Part shown: positions 11,001 through 21,413 of the stretch, piece after piece
Layout: every line of letters begins with the position of its first letter
Position numbering within the stretch: position 1 is the first letter of the stretch
Assembly: GCA_009982845.1 (NCBI GenBank)
Contig: JAADKB010000007.1
Location: 558,001 to 622,000 of the forward strand
Source of the DNA: Delphinella strobiligena
Lineage: Eukaryota; Ascomycota; Dothideomycetes; Dothideales; Dothioraceae
Length of the DNA: 64,000 bases
Direction: 5' to 3'
Notes under the pieces: model-generated
What the model saw: the letters and a program-made list of their open reading frames with translations, nothing else
The model's database searches: none
Told to the model about the DNA's origin: nothing
Position numbers and translations under genes: made by a program

Positions 11001-11303
11001 TGCGTGTTTCTCTTCAATGTTTTTCACTTTCTACATGAAGGAGGCGACGAGATATTTTCAAGGCGTTGTGTCTCCTTTCATCTGTCTCGCACGTACGCCG
11101 TTTCTGTCGCATGCTTACAACATGCAGTCATGGCCTAATGTTTCCCTTTATTTCGTTCCAGCGTTGCTCAGCTAGAGTAGGCAGTTCAGATACCCATGTT
11201 ATTACAGTGTTTTATTTTCATAAAAATACAGCCCAAAAAAGAAGATTTTAGCTACTCTGCTGCGACCAGCATTCATGATCCGTGTCAATTAGTAATCTGT
11301 ACC
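11001..11303. other. Convergent 3' region after REC8
   Basis: 303 bp between the REC8 stop and the stop of the minus-strand membrane gene. It contains AT-rich stretches suited to 3' processing (TTTTATTTTCATAAAAATAC near 11211). No gene seen. Confidence 0.45.
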
Positions 11304-12023
11304 TCAAATCAATCTCCTACTCGCAGGGAAATGTCCATCTCCCTTCTCCAACGAGTCCGCCTCAGCCCTCAGCACCTCGGCTCTGAACTTTCTGAACTCG
11401 GTCTCAATTCTCTTCCTGCTCTCTGGATCGCGCGTGATGGAGCTGTTGGCCGAAAGACTACCAGTGAGCAATCCCAACTCGCCACCGACGAAAAGGCCAC
11501 CGAGCGAGAACAAAGTGTAAGCAGCGAAATCACCCAGAGCAGAAGGTTTCAGGAGGGGTGTAAGATCCGGGATCGGCTCTATTGCTCGCATCATGTCAGT
11601 AAGTGCTTTTTCCTCATGCTTCGGAAGCGTTCGTTCCGCATCAGAGTCGGGCGCGCAAGACCATCATCACGTACCGCTTCTGCCTCCCTCAAACTGCACA
11701 CGTGTGGGCTTCTCGGCTGTGCGGAAGGCCTGGAACATGGCCGTTCTGTTCGCGCGCACTTTGTAGGCTAGGAAGAGACCGAGGCCTACGCCTACCATGG
11801 ACCCGATTGTCGTGTATGTTGAGAGTGTGGATGCTGCCGACTTGAGCTTGTCGCGATCGGATTGCTCGAGGCTGTGGTGGGCGTTGTTAGTAGGGAGTGA
11901 ATTGGATTATGGCGTTTCGAGGAGTTGGGGGGAGGAAACGCACTCTCTGTAGTGGTGCTCGGCCATTTGGCCCAGGTCGTCACCCATGGACTTTCTGAAG
12001 ATTGCGAGGGATTCGGAGGACAT
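11304..12023 (-). CDS. Fungal membrane protein of unknown function, 183 aa
   Basis: Three exons on the minus strand: 11944-12023, 11675-11871 and 11304-11578. Introns 11872-11943 and 11579-11674 have GT..AG ends and leave one frame of 184 codons. It starts MSSESLAIFRKSMGDDLGQM. There are two probable membrane segments: 'TTIGSMVGVGLGLFLAYKV' in exon 2 and 'AAYTLFSLGGLFVGGELGLL' in exon 3. A charged tail follows ('DPESRKRIETEFRKFRAEVL'). The conserved-looking block 'PIPDLTPLLKPSALGDFAAY' and the amphipathic tail suggest an organelle membrane protein, perhaps mitochondrial; this is inference. I do not recognise a named family. Confidence 0.78.
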
Positions 12024-12431
12024 GTTTGCGGATGCTTCGGAGTCGGGCGTTTGAAATGGTTTTGTGGACGTCGGTGTTCAGGGAATTTATGGTAGAGTGA
12101 TGGTGAGGTTCAGCAAAGAGGAGGTCAGGGAAGAGGAAGAAGGTTTGTTTACGACGTTATATGTTCCCGATCACGAGGGCTTTGCAGAAGGTAAGGTATA
12201 AGGTACTGTCATGTCATTATTATTGGGGGATGATGGATGGCTACGTCACAGCTGCCACTTTCCACCTCAGTCTTCCAGTCCCACCTCTTCCCCACAAATA
12301 CACATGCGGCGGGGAAGCGACTTCGGACCCACACTCACCATGCACGCATGTCACCCCATCGATTTAACATAAAAGCAGAACCCGGTCTCCAGACCAAGTC
12401 AATCACACAACCCCCCCCCCCCCCCGTAATC
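12024..12431. promoter_or_regulatory. Divergent upstream region with a 15-bp C tract
   Basis: Lies between the starts of the membrane-protein gene and the O-methyltransferase gene. A run of 15 C residues (12411-12425) ends 6 bp before the methyltransferase ATG at 12432. Such a tract in the 5' leader is unusual and prone to length change. Confidence 0.5.
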
Positions 12432-13153
12432 ATGGACCCGAGCACAAACACTCCCTGGGCAAAACATGAAAAAGACCCGCGCTGGACAGCAGTCGACCAC
12501 TTCGCCGTCTCCCAACTCCAACCCCCCTCCCCACTAACCACCTCTCTGCACGCAGCAGCCCAAAGTCAAATCGACAACGGCCTGCCCGACATAGCAGTCA
12601 GCCCCCTGCAAGGCCAATTCCTCCAACTCCAATGCCAACTGCTAGGCGCAAAAAACGTGCTCGAAGTAGGCACTCTAGGCGGCTACAGCACCATCTGGCT
12701 CGCGTCCGCAAGCCCCGATATCCACGTCACGACAATCGAAGTGGACTCACACCACGCGGACGTGGCGAGAAAATCAATCGAGAAGGCCGGACTGGCCGAC
12801 AAAGTCGAGGTGCTCCTCGGTTCAGGCGTCGATGTGCTGACGCGACTCGAAGCCCAAGTCGCCGCTGGATCGCGGGAGAAGTTCGATTTCGTCTTCATCG
12901 ATGCGGATAAGCAGGGGAGTCCGGCGTACCTTGATATCAGCACCAGGATGGCTAGACGCGGCGCTCGTATCATTGTTGATAATATTGTGCGTGGGGGGTG
13001 GCTAGTGCTGAGGAGGCGGAGCGGGATTCTAGGGTCAAGGGGTCGAGGGAGGCTATTATTGCTGCTGGGAGGGATGGGCGGCTTGATGCTACTGTTATGC
13101 AGACGGTTGGAGAGAAGAATTATGATGGCTTTTTGATGTGTAGGGTGCGTTGA
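12432..13153 (+). CDS. SAM-dependent O-methyltransferase (family 3), apparent frameshift near its end
   Basis: Catechol-type class I methyltransferase that moves a methyl group from SAM to a hydroxyl of a small phenolic substrate; the substrate is unknown. Start MDPSTNTPWAKHEKD at 12432. Motif I is 'NVLEVGTLGGYSTIWLA', the acidic SAM residue is in 'VTTIEVD', and the metal-binding block is 'FDFVFIDADKQ' and 'GARIIVDNIVRGG'. After the G run 12993-12998 the frame is lost. The expected continuation ('ASAEEAERDSRVKGSREA' to 'VGEKNYDGFLMCRVR', stop 13151-13153) lies in another frame and is reached if the run had one more G. Either a sequencing slip in a homopolymer or a real truncating mutation. 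As read, translation would run on in the wrong frame to 13136. Confidence 0.85.
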
Positions 13154-14358
13154 TGTGCATGTCTGGCGTCGCTGGTCCGCTTACCTTATGGAAGTGGAGT
13201 GCTTGATTTATTGGACAAGATGAATTGATGACATTATGATATCTATCTGCTTTTCTTCGATTTTCATATAAACCTGGATAGCACGTAGCGAGTTCATTCA
13301 GATGTGTCAAGGTCTGACAAATACGTGCTGAAAAGAGTCGCATGGCCTTTTCCGTCTTCTATGGCCTCTCTATAGGGCATCAATACGAGGAGATCCGTCA
13401 AGGTCTGCCTTGCGATAGCCAAATTTAATGATAGACTCACATTTGGAGACTTGCACGTCGATTCTGACGGATGACGACCCAAGTAACACGGAAATTAAGA
13501 CACCTGGGAAGGGCTTGGTGTGATTTGCCCGTCCCATCATCTACCATTGTAAGAGGGAGTCAAATACACATCAAATCTGTGGTTGGCAAAAGACCATCTC
13601 AGGATATCATGGATCAGTAAATCTTCGTGGCAGCATCCCTCCAGTATGTGTCTAAGCACTCTCGATCCTCTCAACAACACCCTTATCAGGCCTTTCAAAT
13701 CCTGCCGATTGCTCAAGCTGAATCTCCTTGACTTTGACCGTGTGAGAGGCATCAACGTTGAGGTTCGTAGTCCGGTGAAGATTCAATGAGTCTCCCTTGC
13801 AAACGTTGATATAGATTGGAAAGAAAGATCAGAGACAAGGCGTACGAGAATAGCCATGGCGTGGTGAAAACTTTTGGTGCACTTGAGTGCACATTCTCAC
13901 GCACACCTTCCGCTGAGATCGTCAGTCTTCTTGAGCCCTGGCAAGCTGATAGATGACTTATTCTTGCTGCAATAAGATATATTTTTCTCCCACCTGAACA
14001 CAGGATCCACTCTGATTGATCAGCTTGCTCCGCTAACTACACTGTGATCGCGTTGGAATAGATCACATCCTTGGTACGAGTCCTCGAAAAGCTCCTGATT
14101 ATGTATAATGCGGAACATGTCGGACAGTGTTGCACAGGGAATACAGTCATGTGTATCAGTGAGCGCAAGGCTGCTGAAGATGATGTGCAACGTATTGATA
14201 CAAGGCAGGTCAGGCTCACTGCGCAGGATGAGACGCTGCTCGGGCGGAGCAGTGTCGAAGACCATCGAGCGGTACCTTTAGAAGCTACTAACAGTCTCTT
14301 AGTTACCGATTGTAGCTACAAGCATAAGTCTCGCAGCTAGGGAGTTACAAGACCTACT
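13154..14358. other. No supportable gene
   Basis: About 1.2 kb. Short minus-strand frames at 13537-13755 and 14020-14265 have partly coding-like composition but no recognisable domain, start or splice pattern. They may be gene remnants in a decaying region. Confidence 0.35.
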
Positions 14359-15424
14359 TCAAGCAATGCTAAGTTCCTTGATTCGTTTCTTCGCCCACGC
14401 ACCGAGCTCGCCAAAGAAGTGTTCGGAGTCTCCCCCACGCCAATCTCGTAATTCGAACCACAGGCGTTGTACGTCCTTCCCAGCACGGATGGCAGCTCCA
14501 TAGTCGGGCGCCTCATGATAGAGCTTCTGTTGGGATTATGTCATTTCATAGTCCGGTATTGCTTGATCGGGAGCTACATACATTGAGATAGTGCTGTGCC
14601 CATGCGGCGTATGCATCGAGATCCGTCGCAGTTGCGTTCTTTGGTATGCGGGTGACAGATGCTTCACCGTCTTCATTCGTAATCAGGTCGACCGGACCAG
14701 CTGCTACCAATGGATCAGAAAGAAGTGCTGGGACAATGCATGCCGTCTCCCAGTCATATAGACTAGTGACGAGAGGTTCATCGTCAGCGTCTATTGTAAT
14801 GGATGTGTTGTGTATGCCAAAATCACCGTGCTCGAGCACGAACCGATACAAGGGTACATCGGGGGTTTCCAGTGGCATTATATACGGAATAGCGCGTAGG
14901 AGGGATTGCTTTGCCGCCAGCGCAGTGGACCCAACGACTTCCTTGTCGTCTTCCCATCCGATCATGTCGCCTTCGGTTCTGATAGTCGCATTGATCTTCG
15001 CCTCTAACACGTGCATCCAGAATGCCCGGCTCGGAGCTAACGTCGTAGCGAAGGACTCTGGCTTGAAATCGAAGATGCGCTCGTGCAGATATTTTGCGGC
15101 AAACTCAAGCGGCAGATGACAGCGAAATAAAGCAGCTCTGATATGAGCTAGCTGATCGAGAAGAATACTCTGCGAACCATTAGTACGTAATAGCACTAGT
15201 GGACGACAATCCGAAAACAATACCTTGCTATCTACGGTAAGCTCTTCCCATACGTTTTTCACCCCGGCTGCTCTTTGAAACACAAATAGCCGTCGACCAG
15301 AGAGGTCTCTGGGTACGGTAACTTTCGCGCCCGGATGCTGTACTGGGCAACGGTAGTAGAGCAAGCGAGATGCTCGAATACCCGATCTGTCGCGCAACAG
15401 CTCGTAGGTGGCCGCTTCGAACAA
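14359..15424 (-). CDS. Phosphotransferase-family (APH/choline kinase-like fold) protein, 5' end not found
   Basis: Aminoglycoside-phosphotransferase-fold protein; in fungi these large families have mostly unknown substrates. Exons seen: from about 15424 down to 15224, 14582-15169 and 14359-14526. Introns 15170-15223 and 14527-14581 are GT..AG. Signs of the fold are 'FEAATYELLRDRSGI', 'GRRLFVFQRAAGVKNVW', the catalytic loop 'VLEHGDFGIHN', and 'SLYDWE' for the metal-binding Asp. The spliced end is 'DWRGGDSEHFFGELGAWAKK'. No ATG precedes the first visible exon in frame: upstream are stops and a 9-bp G-rich repeat. Relatives normally have about 50-70 more residues at the N-terminus, so either an upstream exon was missed or the gene is truncated. 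Confidence 0.75.
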
Positions 15425-15490
15425 GACTTCTGAAACTTCACGATCGCTACCTTATCAGTGCTCCCAGCCTATGACGCTAGAGCTGTGAGC

Positions 15491-15530
15491 GGGCGGGAAG
15501 GGCGGGAAGGGCGGGAAGTGCGGGAAGTGT
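15491..15530 (+). repeat. 9-bp G-rich tandem repeat (GGGCGGGAA), about 4 units
   Basis: Three perfect GGGCGGGAA units (15491-15517) are followed by GTGCGGGAA and a decayed unit. It sits just upstream (on the minus strand) of the first recognised exon of the phosphotransferase gene, where its start codon would be expected. Runs of three G at this spacing could fold as a G-quadruplex. Confidence 0.75.
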
Positions 15531-15761
15531 GGAGTGTGAGAGTGCAAGTACAGTACCATCGGAGAAAGCGCGAAGCTAAGTGTGAGTCCTTAGCGGGGTC
15601 GCCAAGGCTATCAGTACAGGTCACCTCAACTGTATCTTGAAGCTGAGGTACCTAGATATCTAGCCGTGCCTTCACTTACCTCTTCAAGGCACTCCGGTAA
15701 ACGACAACAATATGACCCGTCAGAGTGCTGTTCATGAATTGGAAATATGCCACGTTGGCCT

Positions 15762-16400
15762 CTAATTGGTCAAATTCGTCGAGTCTTGCTCCTCGTACAT
15801 ACTCGTAGTGCTGAAGCTTTCGCTGTCAAGAGTACGGACGCTGGCGTGGCCATTTTCTTTGATGCCATATTCCATATACCTTTGGCACAGCCGATGATTA
15901 TCTTGTAAGCAGCTTGGCTTGCCAAGTTGCACAACGACTGGTCGTATGTTGGGTACGACGTAATGGTGATAGAGGGCGCCTTGGCATCCGCACAATTGGG
16001 TGAAGAGGGGGGGGGGGGGGTGGCTGCTGCAACTCCTTGCTAAGGAATGGCATGGATGGATGAGATCGATCAAGCAGCGCGCTCTTAAGGGTAGTATAAA
16101 GAGGAGTGAGGGCAAGGAAATGCTCTTCTTTGGTCCCTTGTGAAATCAGGAGGCTGGAATTTTCGGTGTATGAGCTTCTTGAAATCTGCCGTTTCGTTTG
16201 ACCAGTCGACAGTGAAGAAGGGCCAAACTGCAATCGAGAACCATGTATCCAGGACATCCGGGTCACGTTTAAGCACAAAGTCCGGATCTGGAAATCTGAT
16301 TCTTGCCTTGACTTCGGCCCCTTCGGCAGTCCTCTTGGTTGGATAGTACTTTTCATTGTTGTCCTCTTGAAGAAGTCCTTGGATGCGGATGATGTAGGTA
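15762..16400 (-). pseudogene. Coding-like remnant, unrecognised protein
   Basis: The minus strand between about 16400 and 16085 reads as plausible protein without a start: 'RIRFPDPDFVLKRDPDVLD' then 'TWFSIAVWPFFTVDWSNET' and 'FKKLIHRKFQPPDF', ending at a stop near 16085. Another coding-like piece lies at 15762-15900 in a different frame ('DNHRLCQRYMEYGIKENGH'). Between them is a run of 14 G (16007-16020, plus strand). No single gene model joins the pieces. I do not recognise the family. It may be a broken lineage-specific gene. Confidence 0.3.
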
Positions 16401-17326
16401 TGAATCTGATAGCCCTACCACATTTAGCGAGAAATCACGAGTAATTGATGCTTTGGAGCCAAAAGAGATACATTTACTTTGTACAGTCTGGCCTGATTTT
16501 GATCTGCCCGTTTCTAACCACGTTCATAGAGGGGTTCTGCAAGATCTTTCTTTTTCATCCACTATTATGGTGTGAGCAGCGGCTTAGACGAAAGGGCCTC
16601 AAGCTTGTGGTGCAACAACAATCTTGTGTTGGACATGATAGACCACAGGAGTGATCCTTTGCGTCTAGGCAGCCCTAGCGAACAAGGTCGCATACATCTT
16701 GCAGCGATAAATGAAGTTCCTTGGGCATTTGCTGCTGCTGCTCTGATCATCTATCAGAATTCTTTGTAAGAATTCTTACTTATCGCTCTGCTTGACTCAA
16801 GTTGAAAATGCGTTGGAACTTCGAAGTTGAAGATATGAAACGTTATGCCTACGCACGGTACACATGTCTGCTGGGGATCCTCCTGATGTCCGGTATATAT
16901 AACTATCGCCCCGCAGGCCGCGCAGGCTCGGCCGCTCTAGTACTAGAGTAGACAGGCGGCAATCCGGAACGGGACAGGCTGACAAGCGTGGCAGCGGAGT
17001 CGGCTAGTGCAGGTTTTCAATTGGTAAAATGAATATATGTCGTTAGACCCAGAATGACAGTATAGCCCTAGCCGCTCCAAGATTTGGCTATGTTTCGTTA
17101 GTGTGTTAATCAAAGACTTGGGTCTTTGCATTGGAATAAGGTAGGTAGCCAGCACTCTGACCTGTAGAGGTCAAAGCGTTCTCGCTTTTATCTCAGAAGC
17201 CTAGACTACAGAACGGAGAGTTCCGTGTCCGAAGGATATGCTCAATTAGGCCTAGCGGCGAGCAGCACACTCGTTCCTACGTGTACGGTAAGCGCGAAAT
17301 CACAGCGGTCTGAGTCACTAAGATAA
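16401..17326. other. No supportable gene
   Basis: About 900 bp without a convincing reading frame or RNA gene. It includes a short GC-rich patch near 16910-16990 but nothing that can be named. Confidence 0.4.
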
Positions 17327-17457
17327 TCTCGCTTAGCGGAGCTTATCCGAGGGTACAGTTATGACGAGCGTTTCAAGGACACAAGATCAAAGCGTCCTCG
17401 CTTACCGGAGCTATCCGAAGGGCTCAGACGAGCGTCGTGAACACAAGGTCAAAGCAC
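17327..17457 (+). repeat. Two imperfect tandem copies, about 68 and 63 bp
   Basis: TCTCGCTTAGCGGAGCTTAT at 17327 is repeated as CCTCGCTTACCGGAGCTAT at 17396. Both units go on to TCCGA.GGG, GACGAGCG and end in ACACAAG(A/G)TCAAAGC. A weaker third match (GAGGTCAAAGCGTTCTCGCT) is near 17167. The pair lies about 100 bp upstream of the kinase-like pseudogene and may belong to its former 5' region. Confidence 0.65.
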
Positions 17458-17553
17458 CTTGCATACCCGCAGGAGCTCAAACAGCTACCGAGCTTGCTTT
17501 ATTGACATGAGAAGTTACATGCTCTTTTGTGACGACCAAGGAGAAGATCCGTC

Positions 17554-19781
17554 ATGTCCGGGCCTATTGATAATGACGTGAATCAGGCGGCGCTCCGAGA
17601 GTTGCAACAGCAACTTGAGGAGTCGCAAAGGAAGCTTGACGAATCAGAAAGGAAGCGTGAAGAGTCAGAAAGGAAGACGCGGCTCACAACGTTCCACGAA
17701 TTCATCAGCGAATGCCACCAACATCTTTCTGTACCACTACAGATGGAGGAGAACAAGTCCGTTGCCACTCAAGGCTCTCTGACAAGTCCCGCTGGGCGTC
17801 GTTATCCAGCTCGTCTCTGTCATTGTGATGACTTCCCTGCTCTTCAGAGGCTGCCTTTAACATGATCGATACTCTTTTGCATCCGCATAATCAAGAGCCA
17901 CATCGCCTCTTTACATCTCAGGCAGTCCTCCAAGGGATCAGCGATCATGCATGTCGTACTCCGCTTTCGAGCGAGGATGATCTTCTCGTCTACGAGAGGA
18001 GGACAATTGAGGACATGGTCCATACCGTCACAAAAGAGACTCGTGCTATCGTCCCTGCCGAGCATCCCTTCTCTTCAAGACTCATTGTCCATTTCACAAA
18101 CCACGCCAATTCATTGGCGCATAATGTTGATGGTGCAACCAAAGCCAGCCAACGACGCACTAGTCCAGATCAATTTTGCTACTACCAAGAAGAGAGTGAA
18201 ACCTGCCCCCTCTTGTATGCCATTGAGTCAAGCCTGCCCACAAGCTCCCGGTCAGCTATCTTCGCTGTGCCCTCCGATCCATCAGAGATTTGCACGATGT
18301 CGTCCACCGTGTGACCATCCCCACTGATACTGAGGGGAAATTGCAACACAACGCCGAACAACTGACCGCCTCTGCATTGACTCAAGTTTTCTGTTACATG
18401 ATTCGCAACGGTGTGGCCTACTCGTACCTTACCAATGGTCTGGCTTCTGTGTTCCTCCATGTGTTCCTCCATGTGTCCGAAAAAGACCCAACTACCTTGT
18501 ATTACTACCTTGCTGAGCCGAACAGAGATGTCGAATGTACAGAGGCTGGTATTGCATCCTCGTTGTCCAAGACTGCTGTCTCTATGGTACTCAGCTTCAG
18601 CCTCATGAGTCTGAAAACCAAACAACGCGATCAAACGTGGCGCAATAATACGTGGCGCAATAATGCGCTGCAGCAACTGGACGAGTGGAAAGTCGACTTC
18701 AATTCTGTATTGGCCCAGATGCCGGAACAGGAGCTTCATTCAGATCCACGCAGTTCCAAATACCTACCATCATCATCTACACCTACATCATCCGGTTCTT
18801 CGGCGCTTGCACCTTCATCGTCTCCTTCTCAACCTCCATCGTCTCCTTCTCGACCTCCATTGTCTCCACGTCGATCTCGTAGAGGCTGCGCTGACCCTAC
18901 CGATATGACTGACCGCAGTGATTCTTCCGACTCCAATGATTCTGCTTCAAATGGCAAGCAATCACCCACCCGACGGAAACGCAACTTGAGCCAGCTTCAA
19001 TCATCCCCATCCACTCAGCATCGCCCAAGTAAGAACCGCCTCGATCAATCACAGTCAGATCATACGCAACAGCTACAATATTGCACTCAGGCTTGCTTGC
19101 TCGCTCGGCTTGCACAACAAAGGCTATTTGGACAAGCAATGCCCTAATTATAAGCTACACCAGCAAGATAAAGATACCAATAGACATCTCGTTGACAATG
19201 CCGAATTGGTACAGTTGATGAAGCAACAGCTCGACCGGGATCTGGACCATTACTGTACCCCCTTTGGACATCCAGGAGGCTTCGGAGCAGCTTTCAAACT
19301 TACATCTGTGGACTATTGGTATACCCTTGTTGGAAAGGGCACCATTGATGAGCTGTGGAAAGAAGTCTCCCAGGAAGCCGACATTTACAACATTCTCAAA
19401 AGGGCACAGGGTTCTGCTGTGCCAATATTTCTTGGGTCTATCGATCTGGAGCTCATATACCTCCTCAACATGGATAACATCAAGCATATGCTACTTATGT
19501 CATGGGCAGGCAGAGAGATCTCCGTAGCTGAGAGAAACGACAAGATCATGTTGAAAGCGCTCCACAGGTCGCGCCGGGAGGTGACCCGTCTGGGGGTATG
19601 TCATGGAGACCCCAGATGGCCTAACTACTTATGGAATCCGGTCGAGCAACGTGTTCAGGTCATAGACTTTCACAATTCCACATTGGTGCACACGCAGCTC
19701 TCTGAGCATCGCACCTCATTGAAACGATCGACTCGTCACAAATCAGGAGAGAAACCTCAAAGGCGTGCACGACTCGGATAG
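17554..19781 (+). pseudogene. Fungal protein-kinase-like gene, broken by at least three frameshifts
   Basis: Remnant of a large fungus-specific kinase-like family. It begins MSGPIDNDVNQAALRELQQQ with a coiled coil ('KLDESERKREESERK'). Conserved pieces then follow in changing frames: 'NMIDTLLHPHNQEPHRLF', 'PAHKLPVSYLRCALRSIRDL', 'SKTAVSMVLSFSLMSLK', a Ser/Pro linker, 'QYCTQACLL', and the C-terminal lobe 'SWAGREISVAERNDK' with the catalytic-loop-like 'VCHGDPRWPNYLWN' and 'VQVIDFHN'. Frame changes fall near 17855, 18229 and 19100-19130. At 18229 the family motif 'IEYKP' would need one more base. The shifts are not at splice sites, so this is decay, not introns. The kinase relation rests on the HGD..N and IDF motifs. 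Confidence 0.75.
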
Positions 19782-19892
19782 ACATTCGTCTTTGGATGAC
19801 AAGGGATACTTTCGACCATGGTCCAAATTGCAGCCTAGGTAGACCAGAAGACTGTATGCCCATGTCCTTAACAATGTCAATGCACTTTTAGC

Positions 19893-20820
19893 CTATTTTT
19901 TGTTTATTGCCCAAAGTCTCGGGGCTGAAGCACCTGCTCGAGTCCCGTTACCAGGAGGTCGACCTCTTTTAGGTTTGTCTGATTGGAATGGATCAGATTC
20001 AACCATCAGGCGACTCTCCTCTTCTATACCTGGCAACAACCAATTATGTATTCGTCTGTCCTTATTTGCCTCGTTGCAAGCGACATTCATCGCAGAAGCG
20101 TCCATGAGCTGCAGATATGGAGTTACGAGCTTTCTCGTGCCTGATTTGTCTCTCTCGTGGATCAGTACGTAGGAAAATCTGATCTTTAAATGCCACCAGC
20201 GCCTTGTCCACAGTGTTGTATTGACCTTGCTGACAGTTTCTGGCCATCTACCTTATTGTAACAGTTTTCGTGGCAGAATTTCAACACCTTTGATATGAGC
20301 AGCGAACACCTTGGCCTGCTAAAGAGTTGATAACCATTCGTTGCCCAATTGTTTGTTGAGATGATTGATATATCTTCGACATTCCTTTTGAGAAACAGTT
20401 GCTACACTGAACAAGGTCCTGACGCTGAAAGCATCAGCCAGGTTAGTAAAGAAGGCCTCTGCACTTCGAAAGTTCTCATTATGATGAGTATTCTACAGGC
20501 TATATGTGCAACATAATGCCAGACGTACAGAGCGTCGGTAGAGATCTCTCTCGCCTTGCCCGCCAACTGATTCAAGAGTTGAGCAGCTATATCCGCCTGC
20601 GTCATATCTTTACTAGGATACTTAACATCTCAATGAATGGAGCTTGTGAACCTGCCTCAGTTCTCCTCCTCCTCCTCATCCTGCTGGCAGTCCCAGTCCA
20701 AACGTCGTATGGCATGGAGAATCGGTTGTGCAGATTAGATAGAACAAAGTCGGCATCTTGGTAGTGTTCTAAGACTATAGAGCGAACAGCATTTGCCCTA
20801 GAAACAGCATATATACCCAT
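19893..20820 (-). pseudogene. Degenerate gene with an AT-hook-like end
   Basis: On the minus strand, pieces of coding-like sequence in shifting frames run from about 20820 to 19893: 'GIYAVSRANAVRSIVLEHYQ', 'AAQLLNQLAGKAREISTDAL', 'NYQLFSRPRC'-like fragments and a final frame (19893-20105) that ends with an AT-hook-type motif 'PKRGRPPGNG'. Stops and frame changes break it repeatedly. AT-hook tails of this type occur in both chromatin proteins and transposon-encoded proteins, so its origin is open. No complete gene can be drawn. Confidence 0.35.
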
Positions 20821-21413
20821 CCCCTAAACTCATGCAGAGCTCTATTCAGAATCAGGTTAGTCTATCCAAGATCAACCTCGACGATTGTATAGTGCCGTTA
20901 CAAGCTACCAGGTAAGGCGTGGGTGTGTTGCTTCGATAGTCTCGGCTGATTTCGATGGCGCACGTAATGTCACGACACCAATACACCGACACTATCAGCA
21001 CTACAATAAAACCTAATCAGCTCGATCTACAACGTGTTTGGTCAGGATGATTAGCGCGCCAAAGTCCCTGATAAGCTGCGAAATGAACTAATACAGTAGT
21101 TATCTCAGCCAGGAGCAACACGGTCTCTTTGCAACTCCAAATCAATACTTGAGACCTCCAGACAGCACTGCTGCGCTCACCGTAGATTGGGGAAAATCTT
21201 TAGTCGGAGTCTTGTGCTTTGCTGCACCTTTGTATCAGCAGAATAGGAGCACAGCGCGCTCACACTCACGGAAACCTTCTCGACCTTAGAGGTGTTCGGG
21301 AACACATGATCCCCCAAACGCGCCTTTCTAGTAGAAAAAAAAGAGGACCGAGCAGAAATACAAAGCGCGAATCCTCATTATCTGAGCAAGACCCACGTCC
21401 ACCGTTCTGATAA
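20821..21413. other. No supportable gene
   Basis: About 590 bp, the 3' flank of the GTP cyclohydrolase gene. No reading frame with recognisable content. Confidence 0.45.

Noticed and set aside
12237..12431. Upstream extension of the O-methyltransferase frame from 12237
   Set aside because: The residues are low-complexity His/Thr/Pro and include the poly-C tract read as Pro. The family start fits the Met at 12432.
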